A DNA stretch of 64,000 nt, taken from positions 41,238,001 through 41,302,000 of the forward strand of contig NC_083379.1 of the NCBI RefSeq assembly GCF_031755915.1, read 5' to 3'. The position numbers and the translations under genes are program-made. Numbering within the stretch: the stretch's first letter is position 1; each line of letters starts with the position of its first letter. Under the pieces are notes generated by a model, which worked only from the letters and a program-made list of their open reading frames with translations, did not search any database and was not told where the DNA came from. The stretch is from Ziziphus jujuba. Taxonomy: Eukaryota > Streptophyta > Magnoliopsida > Rosales > Rhamnaceae. Of the stretch, positions 34,150-45,393 are shown one piece after another.

Positions 34150-37100
34150 ATGGCAAAGTTAAGCTTCCACAATATTTGTCTCCTAATTGTTTTCTTTACA
34201 AGTTTTCTCATCACAGACACTTGCTCTGGCCTATTGAAGAACCATGTGGCTTTGTTCATCTTTGGAGATTCACTATTTGATGCTGGAAATAATAACTACA
34301 TCAACACCACTTTCAGATCTAATTACAAGCCTTATGGCGAAACCTTCTTTCACCACCCTACTGGTAGATTTTCGAATGGCCGATTAATTTCAGATTTCAT
34401 TGGTTTGTTTATTTATTTTTTTATTATTATTATTTTTATTTTTGTTTATTTATTTTTTTATTATTATTATTGTTATTATTTTTTACACATCTTTATGCGT
34501 ATACATATATAGAATTTTATTGATTTTTTAGATGGCATCAAAATTATCAGAGAAATTGACAATTTGATCTTTTGATATACAGCTGAGCGTGCGAAGTTGC
34601 CACTAATTCTACCATATCTACAGCCTGGAATCGATCATCAATTGACATATGGGGTGAACTTCGCATCAGCAGGAGCTGGTGCTCTGCTTGAAACTCGCCA
34701 AGGATTGGTATAGGCTTTATATATTGGTTTTTGGGCTTCTTCTTTTTTTATTTCCTTATTGTCCATATATATATATATATATGATGGATAACATTAATAT
34801 TATGAACCATTTTAATTTCCAGGGGATAGACCTTCAAACTCAACTTGGTTATTTCAAAAATGTTAGCAGGCAATTGAGGAAGCAGCTTGGGGATGCAGGG
34901 GCTAAATCCTTGCTATCCAGAGCTGTTTACTTGTTTAGTGTTGGAGGCAATGACTACACACTCCCTTTTGAGATCAACTCCACCGTTCCTCATTCCTACT
35001 CGCCAAAACAGTTTGTGGGGTTGGTGATAGGCAACATAACCACAGTAGTCAAAGTAAGTACTATTTATAGCCTCTAAATATATATGACTTCTGTACTATA
35101 TTTGATGCATAATTAAATGGTTTTAATTTAATAATTTGGTTTATTAATTAGGAAATATAATATATATATATATATATATATCATGGCTTATATTTTCTAC
35201 ATTTAATGCATGATTAAATGGTTTTAATTTGATGATCTTGTGTGTTAATTAGGAAATATATGAGAACGGAGGTAGGAAATTCGGGTTTGTAAATATGTTG
35301 CCAATAAGCTGTTTTCCATCTGCAAAAGCATTGCTTGGAGTGTAACACCCCGTCTCAAATTGCACCGGAATCCGTGCACGTTGACCGAGATTGACTGTTG
35401 ACCGTTGACCGAAGGGGTCAAAAGTTGACTTTTTGGCCCGATTGGAATTTCGAGTTGACCAGGGTACCGTGGCGAAGAGCACGATGCCCCGAGTTCGTAG
35501 ATTGGTAGCACGTCGAAAACGGAGCTACGGTTTGAAAGTTATGGGCGAAACAAGTTGGGGTCCAAACTGTCCAAGGAGTGCCGGGGTTGACTTTTTATTT
35601 ATGGGGAAATGAGCTTTGACTCATGCATGGTTGTGAAGTGCTCGTCGATACGAGTTCACAGACTAGCGGCACGCTCGAAACGGACATCCGGTTAAAAAGT
35701 TATGGACGTTTGAAGTTTACCGGATACCGTAATATTTTAATGTTTTTGAGTTGGTGAACAGTGAAATGCCACATGTCAGCTTCTGATTGGTCCACGTGGC
35801 ATGAACAGTGTCACACAGGGGTTTTTATTGGATAAAATTCTCAGGGAAGAGAGAGAAAGAGAGAGAGAGTCCGCCGGCCGCCGGAATTTTTCAACTGTTC
35901 CGGCCGATCTACTGTGCACGCGCTGGCCAGAAAGCTTCCCCTCCTCATTTTCGGCAAAACCTCCAAGTTGCGCGGCGAACGGCCGCCGGACGCGCCCGAA
36001 TCGGACATCCAAAGATCGGCGGCGAGTTTTTCCCCTCCACCGCCGGCCACCACAAATCGACCCACTTCCGGCCATTTTCCGGCCACACGCGCCATACACC
36101 CTTGATCCTCTCCTCAAGTCCGGCCGACCCACCAAAAATCACGGCCATCGGACCACCGACGCACCGGATCGGAGCGTTTTCCGGCGAGGTGCCGGAAATC
36201 TTCAAACGGTGATTTCTCCGCCGTCCGGCCTCTGTTTTGCTCACCGCCAATCCCGTTGGGTTGCTCTCCTCACGATCTACAAGTCTGCAAAATTTCACGG
36301 CAAACGGTCACCGCACGCACCGCCGCCGGCGACGGTTGCCGGTGACCGCGGCGGCTCGCCGGAAAGTACTGTTCCGGCGAGTACCCAAATTTCCGGCCAG
36401 CTCCAGTCAACTGTGTTTGACCTCCTGAACCCGAATCCGGAATCCGTTTCCGCCAATTCGTGACGGTTTGGGAGAATTGCGGAGCCGAAACCCGAAAGGC
36501 TTTCCGACGAGATTCCGACCCCGTCGGGTCCGATCACCGGAAAGTAAGACCGAATCCGTGATCCTCATCACGCGAGCTTCGATTCGGTATATAACTCGTA
36601 ACCTTTAGATATCGTTTGGTATTCGCTCCACGGGTACCCATTTGGGAATTACCCGAATAAAATATTAATATTTTTGGTTGGTACACTGTGGTTGTGTAGT
36701 TGCGCGTACGAGTGGTGGAGTTGATCCCGAGGAAGATCTTAGTTGATTTGCGTGCTCAAGGTGAGTGACCCACCTTCAAAAAAATTATTTTGGGCAATTA
36801 ATTATATTTAATTGGTATTTAAATTGATATTTAAATTATGCTCATGTGGTGTGATTAATTATGAATTTTATTGTGGTTTAATTTATTTATTATGCATGAG
36901 CAAAGTGTATTTCGGTAGTATTTGTACGTGGTTTTCAGTATTGATTTTCCGGGCATAATTGGGTTAAATATTTTACGAAAATATTTGTTTAAATTTTATA
37001 AATTATACCCGCGGTATTTTTATGGTTGCATCTCGTATTTCGAGAAAATTGTGGTTTGTTGTTATCGCTGTTTCGTACCGGGTTATTAAATAAAAATATG

Positions 37101-38800
37101 TGGGATGGTAATTGTGAGAATTTAATATATTTCCCACGGTGGTTTTGGAAAAACGGTACGGTTGGTTAATAACGTTTATTTTTAGACGCACTCATACAGT
37201 ATTGGTGTTCTGGTGTATGGTGTATGGACACGTGGTAGCACGCGGTTATTATGTGGTTTAGCGCGTGGTTATTACTTCACCCGTGAGTTGCCATTGGATC
37301 GTGGGCAGGCAAGGTTATTGTTGTGCACAGCCGCCCCCCTCCTTGGCCGAGTGATGGTTTCAGCAGCGGTACTGTCGGGACGCCGAAGTGACCGTTGCAG
37401 GTTTCTCTCTTTAACCCCCCGCCAGTCGGTGCTCGGGACGCGGGGTATCGGAGGGCATCACCGGTATATGGTGTGGTGCGTCGGTGTAAATTGCAAATAA
37501 TGTTTTAAACCCCAAAGGTGTTCAAAATTATTTACTATAATTTATTACATTTTAATTATATATTGGGGTGTGTATTTATTTAATTATTGTTTATTAAATG
37601 GTTTAATCCCTTGGTTTTTGGGAGGTATGTACATTGGGTTTTGCGAAAAGGTTTTAAAAATGGAATATTTCAAACAGAGCGATTGGTGAGAGTTTTGAGG
37701 GAAATTAGTATTTTCCAACAGTTACTATTATTATTTATTAATTGTTGGTATTTGTTCTATTCCTTAATTGCTATTAATATTATTTTATTTATCACTAAAG
37801 GTGTTCAGTAGTTAGGGTCACTCACGGAGATGATTAGCATCTCACACTCTTAAATTCCGTTCCCTTAGGTGCAAGTGGTGGTAGACGTTCTTCCGGAGCG
37901 AACCAAGTTTTCCGCTGCTATTGTGTTTCGAGAAATCCTTCTGTACTCTTTCATTTCAGTGTATTATTTCTTTCAGCCTTGTTGTATTTCTGTTGTTTAG
38001 CACTTCTTAAAGCTCTGTATACTATTGGGATACTTATGTTTTATTTATGCACTGGACTGTTGTGGTTTTTGAGAAGTGCTGAAATTTGTGAAACAATTTG
38101 TAGTTTGTGGGAGGAATAAGGGGATGTTTATAGAAGTGTGTTTTCAGTGCAGGTAGTTTGTGGTAAGTAAAGCCCTTAGGGGAGGCTCTGTCAGATTTTC
38201 CATTGTAGGGTCCGGTAGAGTTTCCCTGGGATCAGGGCTTGTCTAGGGTTCCGGGAAAGGAATTCTGGACGGGTCCTGACATGGAGGGGGACGATGCTTT
38301 GAACAAATTACACCCTATGTGAAGCTTCACAACAAAGAACTTCCCAAGCTTCTTCAAAAGCTACAAAGCGAGTTAAAGGGATTCAAATATTCACTTTTAC
38401 CATTTTATTCCTTTTTGGACCAACGGATAAATCACCCTTCTAAATATGGTATTAAACTATCAATTATTAGCCAGTTTTTTAATCCAATATTAATTATTTT
38501 GAACACATATTAATTTTAAGCTTATATTTTGATGCATAATATTTATGTTTCTTTGTCTAAGGTTTCAAAGAAGGAAAAGCAGCATGTTGTGGCAGTGGAC
38601 CATACAGAGGTAGTAGAAGCTGCGGAGGAAAAAGGGGTGTGAAAGAGTACTATCTATGTAAGAATGTAAGTGAATATGTCTTCTTTGACTCTTCTCATCC
38701 CACTGAAAGGGCCAACCAGCAATTTGTCAATCAATCATGGAATGGAAAACCCACTCTCTCTGGCTCTCACAGCCTCAAAGCCCTATTCGAATCTTATTAA
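34150..38800 (+). pseudogene. GDSL esterase/lipase gene G, interrupted only by an LTR in exon 4
   Basis: Exons are 34150-34402, 34583-34707, 34823-35053, exon 4 split as 35253-35340 and 38287-38448, and 38562-38800. Without the insert and one copy of its 5-bp duplication, all splice sites are GT-AG and the frame is open for 365 codons. Ser41 lies in [26 protein letters not shown] and DSSHPTE (Asp329, His332) are all present, with a signal peptide at about residues 7-22. No nonsense or frameshift change is seen in any exon, so the insertion is the sole lesion and probably recent. Individuals or relatives without the insert would have a complete gene. Confidence 0.88.
35341..38281 (+). mobile_element. 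3-kb solo LTR, copy iii (2941 bp), in exon 4 of gene G
   Basis: Begins TGTAACACCCCGTC and ends GGGTCCTGACA, flanked by the perfect duplication TGGAG (35336-35340 and 38282-38286). The empty site is visible in copy F (GCTTGGAGGGGGACAATG). Family features: GA-rich tract (35848-35870), GC-rich block (35871-36560), TATATAA in a CGATTCGG context (about 36576), a strong splice-donor-like AAGGTGAGTGACCC (36758-36771) and an AT-rich 3' half. No coding domain and no second LTR. Confidence 0.86.
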
Positions 38801-39575
38801 AAAAAGTATATATATATATACACTATATATTATTACTATTAGAGTCTATTATATATATGTTTTATGCTTGTTAGACCAAGCCAAATTTTCTGTAATCCTG
38901 AGGCAGGTTGTTTTGAGCCAGTTACATCATCTGGTGAAGTATATATTACAGTGTGTGGATAAAATTCCATATGGGTTAGATTTGGAGACTATAAAAGTCC
39001 TATAAAAGGTCGGAACTACTTTTCTATTAGATTAACTTTTTGAGTGAAATTCTAAATTTTAACAAATGGTGTGCTAGAATAGTGATTGTCATCATCGAAT
39101 AAAATTAATAACTATTAACAACATTTTTGCATAATATCATCAAAAAATAATTTTTGAATTAAATTGAATATTGTGCCATCTAAATATTAACATTATTTAT
39201 TTTTGTATCATATAAACCGCAATTTATAATTACTATTTAATATGTTTTTATAAATCTCATCTACCATGGAAGATTAAAATGAAGGGGAAAAAGAAATTCT
39301 TTGAACACTCCAATGCTTGGACTATCTTAACAATATTGGTCAAACTCATTATGAGCGGTCCATTAGTTCAAATTTTACAGTCTAATTACTAATACTCAAT
39401 ATTGGAGAAACTACTCGTGTTCTAAATAAAAATCAAATTAAGTATTTAAGATGTGATTGGTAGTGTTTTTTTTATTGTCATTTATTTTCCGTGAGATTTT
39501 AATATATTCTAAAGATGCAAGAAGCTTTACGCTAAATTAATAGAATGATTTTTTTTTTTCCCGAAAAAAGACAAC
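38801..39575 (+). other. 3' flank of G with a small GDSL exon 4 scrap
   Basis: 38858-38946 repeats the downstream scrap seen after F at 31795-31885 (GGCAGGTTGTTTTGAGCCAGTTACATC, matching CFEPIT of exon 4). The rest is AT-rich with no gene seen. Confidence 0.55.
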
Positions 39576-40201
39576 AAGGTAACCAAGATCTTTCCAAGCT
39601 TCTTATTTATGTTATTGGAGTAGAAGCACATCATCAACGGCTATTGCACTCCGATAGATGGGCTTTCCGGTCCAACTCAAAAACTGAAGCCCGTATTTGG
39701 ATTTAGTACCGGGCTTCATTAGCTAATAGCCCAAGTTATAGGGAAAGTTGATAACTTTTTAGCTCAAAATAATATTTCATGATTCTAGTCAAACTGTCCC
39801 GCGATTGCATAATTAAGAGTCTTCATGTAGATTCTTCAACTAGTCACTTCCTCCCATATTGCTCCCTTTTGGACCAATGAATTAATCACCCTTCTTAATA
39901 TGGTTATGGTACGGTGTTAATTTTATGCTTGTACTCTGATGCACTATATATATGTTTCATTGCCAAGGTTTCAAGGAGGGAAAAACAGCATGCTATGGCA
40001 ATGGACCATACAGAAGTATTTCAAGCTGTGGAGGTAAAAAGGGGTGTGAAAGAGTATTATCTATGTGAAAATGCTGGTGAATATGTTTCCTTTGACGCTG
40101 CTCATCTCACTGAAAAAGCCAACCATCAACTTTGCCAAACAATCGCAGAATGGAAAACCAACTCTCTCTGGCTTTTACATCCTCAAAGAGATATTTGAAT
40201 T
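39576..40201 (+). pseudogene. GDSL esterase/lipase pseudogene H (exon 4 scraps and exon 5)
   Basis: A scrap near 39578-39606 resembles the ELPKLL segment of exon 4. 39843-39902 resembles the exon 4 end (PFWTNELITLL-type). 39969-40201 is exon 5 of the G type: CYGNGPYRSISSCGG, then a one-base insertion in the AAAAAGG run near 40036, then YYLCENAGEYVSFDAAHLTEKANHQ. Block V reads DAAHLTE. Nothing 5' is left; the first three exons including the serine are absent. Confidence 0.8.
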
Positions 40202-40597
40202 ATTTGAAACTAATTAAGAAAATATATTTTATGTATTATTTCTTAAATTTCAGAGATTAAAAAATTAAGTAGTTCACTAACTTATACTGTGGTACTGAAT
40301 TGGTCTTACAAACAAAAAAAAAAAAAAAAAAAGCACTCTTAAACATATGCTTTACACTTTTCAGACTAATCCAAAACTCAAGTAACTCTCCTTAAATAGA
40401 AAGTAAGCCCGTTCTAGTTTCGCTTGTTTTTGCTGTTGTACAAACTGTTTGGAGTTTAATCCATTCTTCTTCTTCTTCTTCTTCTTCTTCTTCTTCTTTT
40501 CTCTCTTGCTAATTCTATCTCTAACCAGCCACTTGAAAAGATATTTCTTTGCTAGCCAAGAATGATTTCGTGTTTGTGACAATCCCTACAAAAAGCA

Positions 40598-40632
<35 letters not shown>

Positions 40633-40670
40633 TTTTAATAGGAAAGTCAAGGGAAGGATAAACCACACAC
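40202..40670 (+). other. Intergenic between H and the ClpB-like locus
   Basis: No gene. It holds poly-A (40313-40332), (TTC)n (40466-40497) and (TA)n (40600-40628) simple repeats. Confidence 0.65.
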
Positions 40671-41841
40671 TCATTTTACACTATTATTGATAATCACCTT
40701 ATTATTATTAGGCATAAACAAGTGCCTAAATGATTCTTTGAAAGTAACAGCCTCCAATCCCCCAGCAATTGGCATTGAAAGCCTTAAAAAAGATTTAAGT
40801 TGATCATCATGAATAGAAGGGTTAAATAATACTATTTCATCCACGCGATTCAGCAGTTCTGACCTGCAAATTTTGTTTTCCTGCCGAATGAATAGAAATA
40901 GTCGTTACCATGGAGGAACTAGCCTTTATTAATTGTAGAAAACAAAAACATTAAAAAAGTGAAGTTAATCAATTTCTATGTACCTTGTATCTAAATGTCA
41001 ACCAAAATGTTGAAGCTAATCAATTTAGAATTTGGAAAAGAAAAATGAAGCAATGCTAGCTACTTAAAATGCACTTTAAAAAAGCTACAGTGTCTACTGA
41101 ATTTACCTCTTCAGCTTAAGTAAAACGCTTTTGGACCTCATGAAGAAAATCAATGAAGCGTTTGTTTCCTGCATTTGAAGCAAGCATGAAAATATTGTTA
41201 CTTAAAGTAACCTTATGTCCATGATCATCAATCATCATACCATGATCAAGCAGTGAAATCAGAGCTTTCAAATTAGAACCATTAGCCTCTTCAATTCCAT
41301 CCAGAAAGAAAATGGTGTATAGCATTATCTCGAGAGCTTGCTCATCGCCACTGTACCTATGTAAGAAAATTTGGCAGGCACTTCATTTAGACTAATTCAA
41401 AAAAAAAGAAAAAAAAAAGAAAAAGAAAAATGAAATGATATGCGATGGCACGAAATGAAAGCATTCTTATGTGATTATGATTCTATACATATTCAGATTC
41501 AATGAAGGTGTACTAGATGATAGATATGTATAACAAATTCTTCATGATCAAAAAGACTATAAACCGCTAATTAGAACAACCTTACCTTGGTATAAGTGTA
41601 ACGGTTCTCAAATGCTATAACTCCCACTGCAGCTTCAGATGGTTATAAGATGATCCGCTTCGGTGTAAAGAAGCATGCAATGTCCCTCAGCAGGTGTCTT
41701 GTGATGCACTAATACTGCAGAAATGAAAGTGGCTCGGGTGCTATTATGTCATCCAATTTCTCAATCAATTCAGTCCTAAAATGCTTTTTGGCCTGTAAAA
41801 CACAAATATAAATTGGACATCTTTTTTGCACGAGGGGGAAA

Positions 41842-41872
<31 letters not shown>

Positions 41873-43361
41873 CATATGGTAATAATTCAAAAGTACACGA
41901 ATCTTCACGCAGCAATTTACCTCTGCTATGGTGGAAATACGGCGACCATCATTCAACCTTAATAGATGCTCTTCATTGCCTAGTTCTTTTTTTTGAAAAT
42001 TTTCAATTTTCTTGCCATTTGATAGATATCCTCTTCAACATTAGATGTCAAAATAATCAATATCCTAGTGAAATCAACATGTTCTTGCTCATCCTTAACT
42101 TTACCATGAGTTAAAATCTGAAGCAGAGTGTCTTCATCATCACGGCATGCCATTTCAATATTGTCAAGCAAGACAACCCCGAAAAGGTCTCTTCTTCACA
42201 ACTCCAGTGAGTTGTTCCCTAAACTCAGAGCCGTTGTATTTTGACATGTCAAATTCAGTCAACATGTCTTTATCATCAAAAACTTGCTCAGCAATAGCTT
42301 TTGCAAGCTTTGTCCTGCCACAACCAGGATGATAAAGAAAAAGAAATGAACCACATGGGCCAGTGACAGACTTTCTACGGTAACAAGGCAGTGGTGACTG
42401 CAAATTTGGCAAGTTCTTGCCCCACAACCCTTCTTGTGAACCTCGGAAATAATTTTGGTTTTGTAACCGGAAGTAACCACGAAATTGGAATGCCAGTCAA
42501 GGACCTCACTACCTGTAGAGTGCACCAATAGAAATTTAAAATCAGGTTCCATTTAATTCATAAAACCAAGTCCATTAGGGGAAATCCAAGTAGTAAAATC
42601 CGTATTCCATGTGAGAGGTCCTATAGGTTGTTGTGTAGTAAAAAAGTGAGCATTCGCATGATAAATTAACCAGAGTGCTAAATGACTAACTTATGTTCCT
42701 TTGCTACCATAAAGGGAGTAACAATTAGCAACTGCTTTTGATCTGTCTTAGCTGCTAGACAAAGCTGAGTGACAAGTTTATATAGCTGTTGAAACACAAG
42801 GTGGTCCATCTTCTTTGCCATTTGCAGCTGCTTCATGTAAGAAACACGCACTTGGCGTACCTGCTCCAACATTATTACATGTTTACTTCCTGTTTCGGAT
42901 CTTCGCCATGAGTCTATCAGCGGCTTCCACTTGGTCTCAAATTTTGTCCATTTTTCCTTCAGTTCTTTATGCTCCTTTTTCACCTGAATTCATATGTAAT
43001 ATCAAGTAATTCAAACAAATTAGTTATGCTAATTAATTCCCAATCAATTAATGCTTACACACAAGGTTGGTTTCAATGACATATCAGGCATTTATTAACT
43101 TACATAAGTAGACCATACTCTCTTCCCAGGATACTTCTCTTTGGAAATTTCATTCAATTCAATATGCGTGCGAGTGAACAAGTATTCATCCAAATCGTCA
43201 TCCGTGTCAATGTTATTTATCAGCTCAAAACATGCCCTTTGCAACAGATCAACAGCCAGTTGCTGCTGCAGAGACTTGTGGAGCTTATAGTCAGTAACAG
43301 CTTTGCTCTGTGGCAGTAAAACTACAAACAAAAAGAGAAAAAAGATTAAATATTAATAAAC

Positions 43362-43417
<56 letters not shown>

Positions 43418-43630
43418 TTAAAAAGAGAAAATAATAGAATATTAGCAGCAAACTGAGCAATTAGTGCAAGGAAACGATAATTAACTGTCACTGCATTCGA
43501 TGGCAAACCAAGCAGCAACAACTAAAGCTTTGGGATGGATGTGAAGGCAATAAATCTGTTCCAATCGCTGTTTGTCTTCAACTTGAAGTAGGCCAATAAG
43601 TTCGTCTGAACTGGGTTTAAGCGATGACCA
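40671..43630 (-). pseudogene. Degenerate ClpB/HSP101-like AAA+ ATPase locus
   Basis: Minus-strand exons resemble parts of a ClpB/HSP101 disaggregase. In order: 43310-43104 (end of the first AAA+ domain, AVDLLQRACFELI); 42983-42700 (charged helices like the middle domain); 42525-42440 (SEVLDWHSNFVV, like the EVVSRWTGIPV linker, then EVHKK); and 42427-42164 after a frame change (Walker A-like HPGCGRTKLAKA, then FDMSKY). Next come 42171-41980 (LLDNIEMA, LLQILTHGKV, IILTSNV) and about 41780-41709 (RTELIEKLDDIIAPEPLS). A second partial module follows: 41325-41116 (FFLDGIEEA, SLLDHGMMIDDHG, MLASNAG) and 40863-40671 (ELLNRVDEIVLFNP to a stop). Walker A has Arg for Lys, and the Walker B Glu is replaced by Asn or Gly, so ATPase activity is unlikely. 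I call it a pseudogene; a divergent expressed gene is the alternative. Confidence 0.68.
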
Positions 43631-45319
43631 CCCCATATCTATCTATCGGCAATAAAATAACTCATTTGTTTAAGCGAGGGCTTTGCTTTTTTTTTTTTTT
43701 TTTTTTTTTTTTTGGGGGGGGGGGCTTCCGTTTCGTTAATTACGTTAAAATGGGAAAAACGAAATTACTTAGATCCTTTGATAATTTACTGGGTTTCTAA
43801 ATTTACACCTTTTAATTGGAACAACTTTTATGAATGTAGATGATTAAGGTTCTCAAACAGAAAACAAATCAATTAGATGCTCAAAACAAAGAGTTTATAC
43901 ATATTCATGAATATAATTGTGCTCAGCACACAGATTACTGTTCATATACATATAAATTAGGTAGTATAATCAGAACCTACCTTAAAGATTTTTTCTTTCT
44001 CTTATCTGAAGCTTATCTCTCTTCTCTAAGTAGAATTGCTTGGAAAACGAAACCTTCGTGATTTTATAGACCGTTTTATAAGATAAACGTCTTCCCTTAC
44101 CACTTGGAGCACCAAAATATATACAAAGTACTATGTGTCAATGTTTCATTAAAAAAAATATATTTTGCCTAGCTAAATCTTAATATATTTCAAATTGGAT
44201 AATGCTAAAGATATTCGACGAGGCATCAAAATATATATAAAATGAGATATATATAAAAATATTCTGCCTAACTAAATTTTTTAATATATTCAAATTTCAG
44301 TAATGTTAAGAGTTATCAAATTAGGCACAAAGATATGTACAAATGGATGTGTCAATTTTTTTGTATGTATTCATATAAATTTTCCAACTTACTTTTTTTT
44401 TTTTTTTTTTGGTTGTGGGGTAAGAAAATATGCATGCGCGCCAAGGCTATCGAACGGAGTTTTCTAACGGATGGTTTGTTGCTTTTGTCCAACGGTGTTT
44501 ATTGTTAAACAGTGAGCTTTGATAATTAGAGGGTATTAAATTCTTTCATGAGAATCTATAATTTTCTTCATAATTTTACTTTTAAGATCCTTTCAATCCA
44601 TTAAAATCCATTACTTCTTAAAATCTTTTAAAATTAATGATTTTTTGAATACCTGTAAATTTTAAAAGAATTCTATAAAGTTTAAAGTCCTAATTGAATA
44701 CACATGAATTTTGATAGACTTTTATAAAATATATTAAAATCTAAATTGAATATCATTGGACTTGTATGGACTCTTTTAAAATCTAAATCGAATACATTTA
44801 AATTTTTAAATACTTTTAAAATCCTTCAAATTTTAAATTAAATACATCCCCCTAGAATTTCAAGTTTTTTTTTTTTTTTTGTCTTTTGTTTGTTTATTTT
44901 AACAATAATAATAATAATTGTACTTTAATGATTATGGTTTTGTGATGGAAAATTTTCTAATACTCTCAAAGTACCTATAGCTTAGTACTCCTTCCCTTCA
45001 GTATTTGACATGTGTAATATTTTTTTCCAAATCAGAAGCAGCTCTTTTCTACTCCAAATGCACGTTATCTCACTCCATTTGTCTTGATTTCACACATTCT
45101 CCTTAAAATATAGCCTTCTCCTTCCCTAAAAAGATGGCTTCTAACATCTGCAATTTCAAACTTGCAAAACAAATTTTATCAAAGAAATAAAGAAATCTAT
45201 GTGGATGGGGTTTCGGTGGAGAAAAGAAGAGGGAAAAAGGGAAAGAAACTTCAATTGTAAATTTGCAAAAAGAATATATATATATATATATATATATGAT
45301 ATTGGAGATAGACTAAAGG

Positions 45320-45383
<64 letters not shown>

Positions 45384-45393
45384 GCATTTGGTG
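43631..45393 (+). other. Intergenic with simple repeats and MITE-like AT-rich DNA
   Basis: No gene seen. It contains poly-T/poly-G (43689-43724). A stretch at about 44520-44860 repeats AAATCTAAAT-, AATTGAATAC- and TTTTAAAATC-type motifs in both orientations, as internally repetitive plant MITEs do, but no clear termini were found. T tracts lie at 44393-44410 and 44866-44880, and a (TA)n tract at 45275-45297. Confidence 0.45.
45322..45380 (+). repeat. (GA)n microsatellite
   Basis: About 58 bases of uninterrupted GA dinucleotides end 14 bases before the left end of the solo LTR at 45394. Confidence 0.95.

Noticed and set aside
35801..36463. A 220-codon open frame in the GC-rich block of LTR copy iii
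   Set aside because: It is an open frame of GC-rich, Pro/Arg-rich composition inside the LTR. The other four copies do not keep it, and it matches no domain I recognise.
36761..37825. Terminal inverted repeats of a DNA transposon
   Set aside because: The 11-mers are internal to the element, whose outer ends are TG...CA with 5-bp duplications, as in LTR elements.
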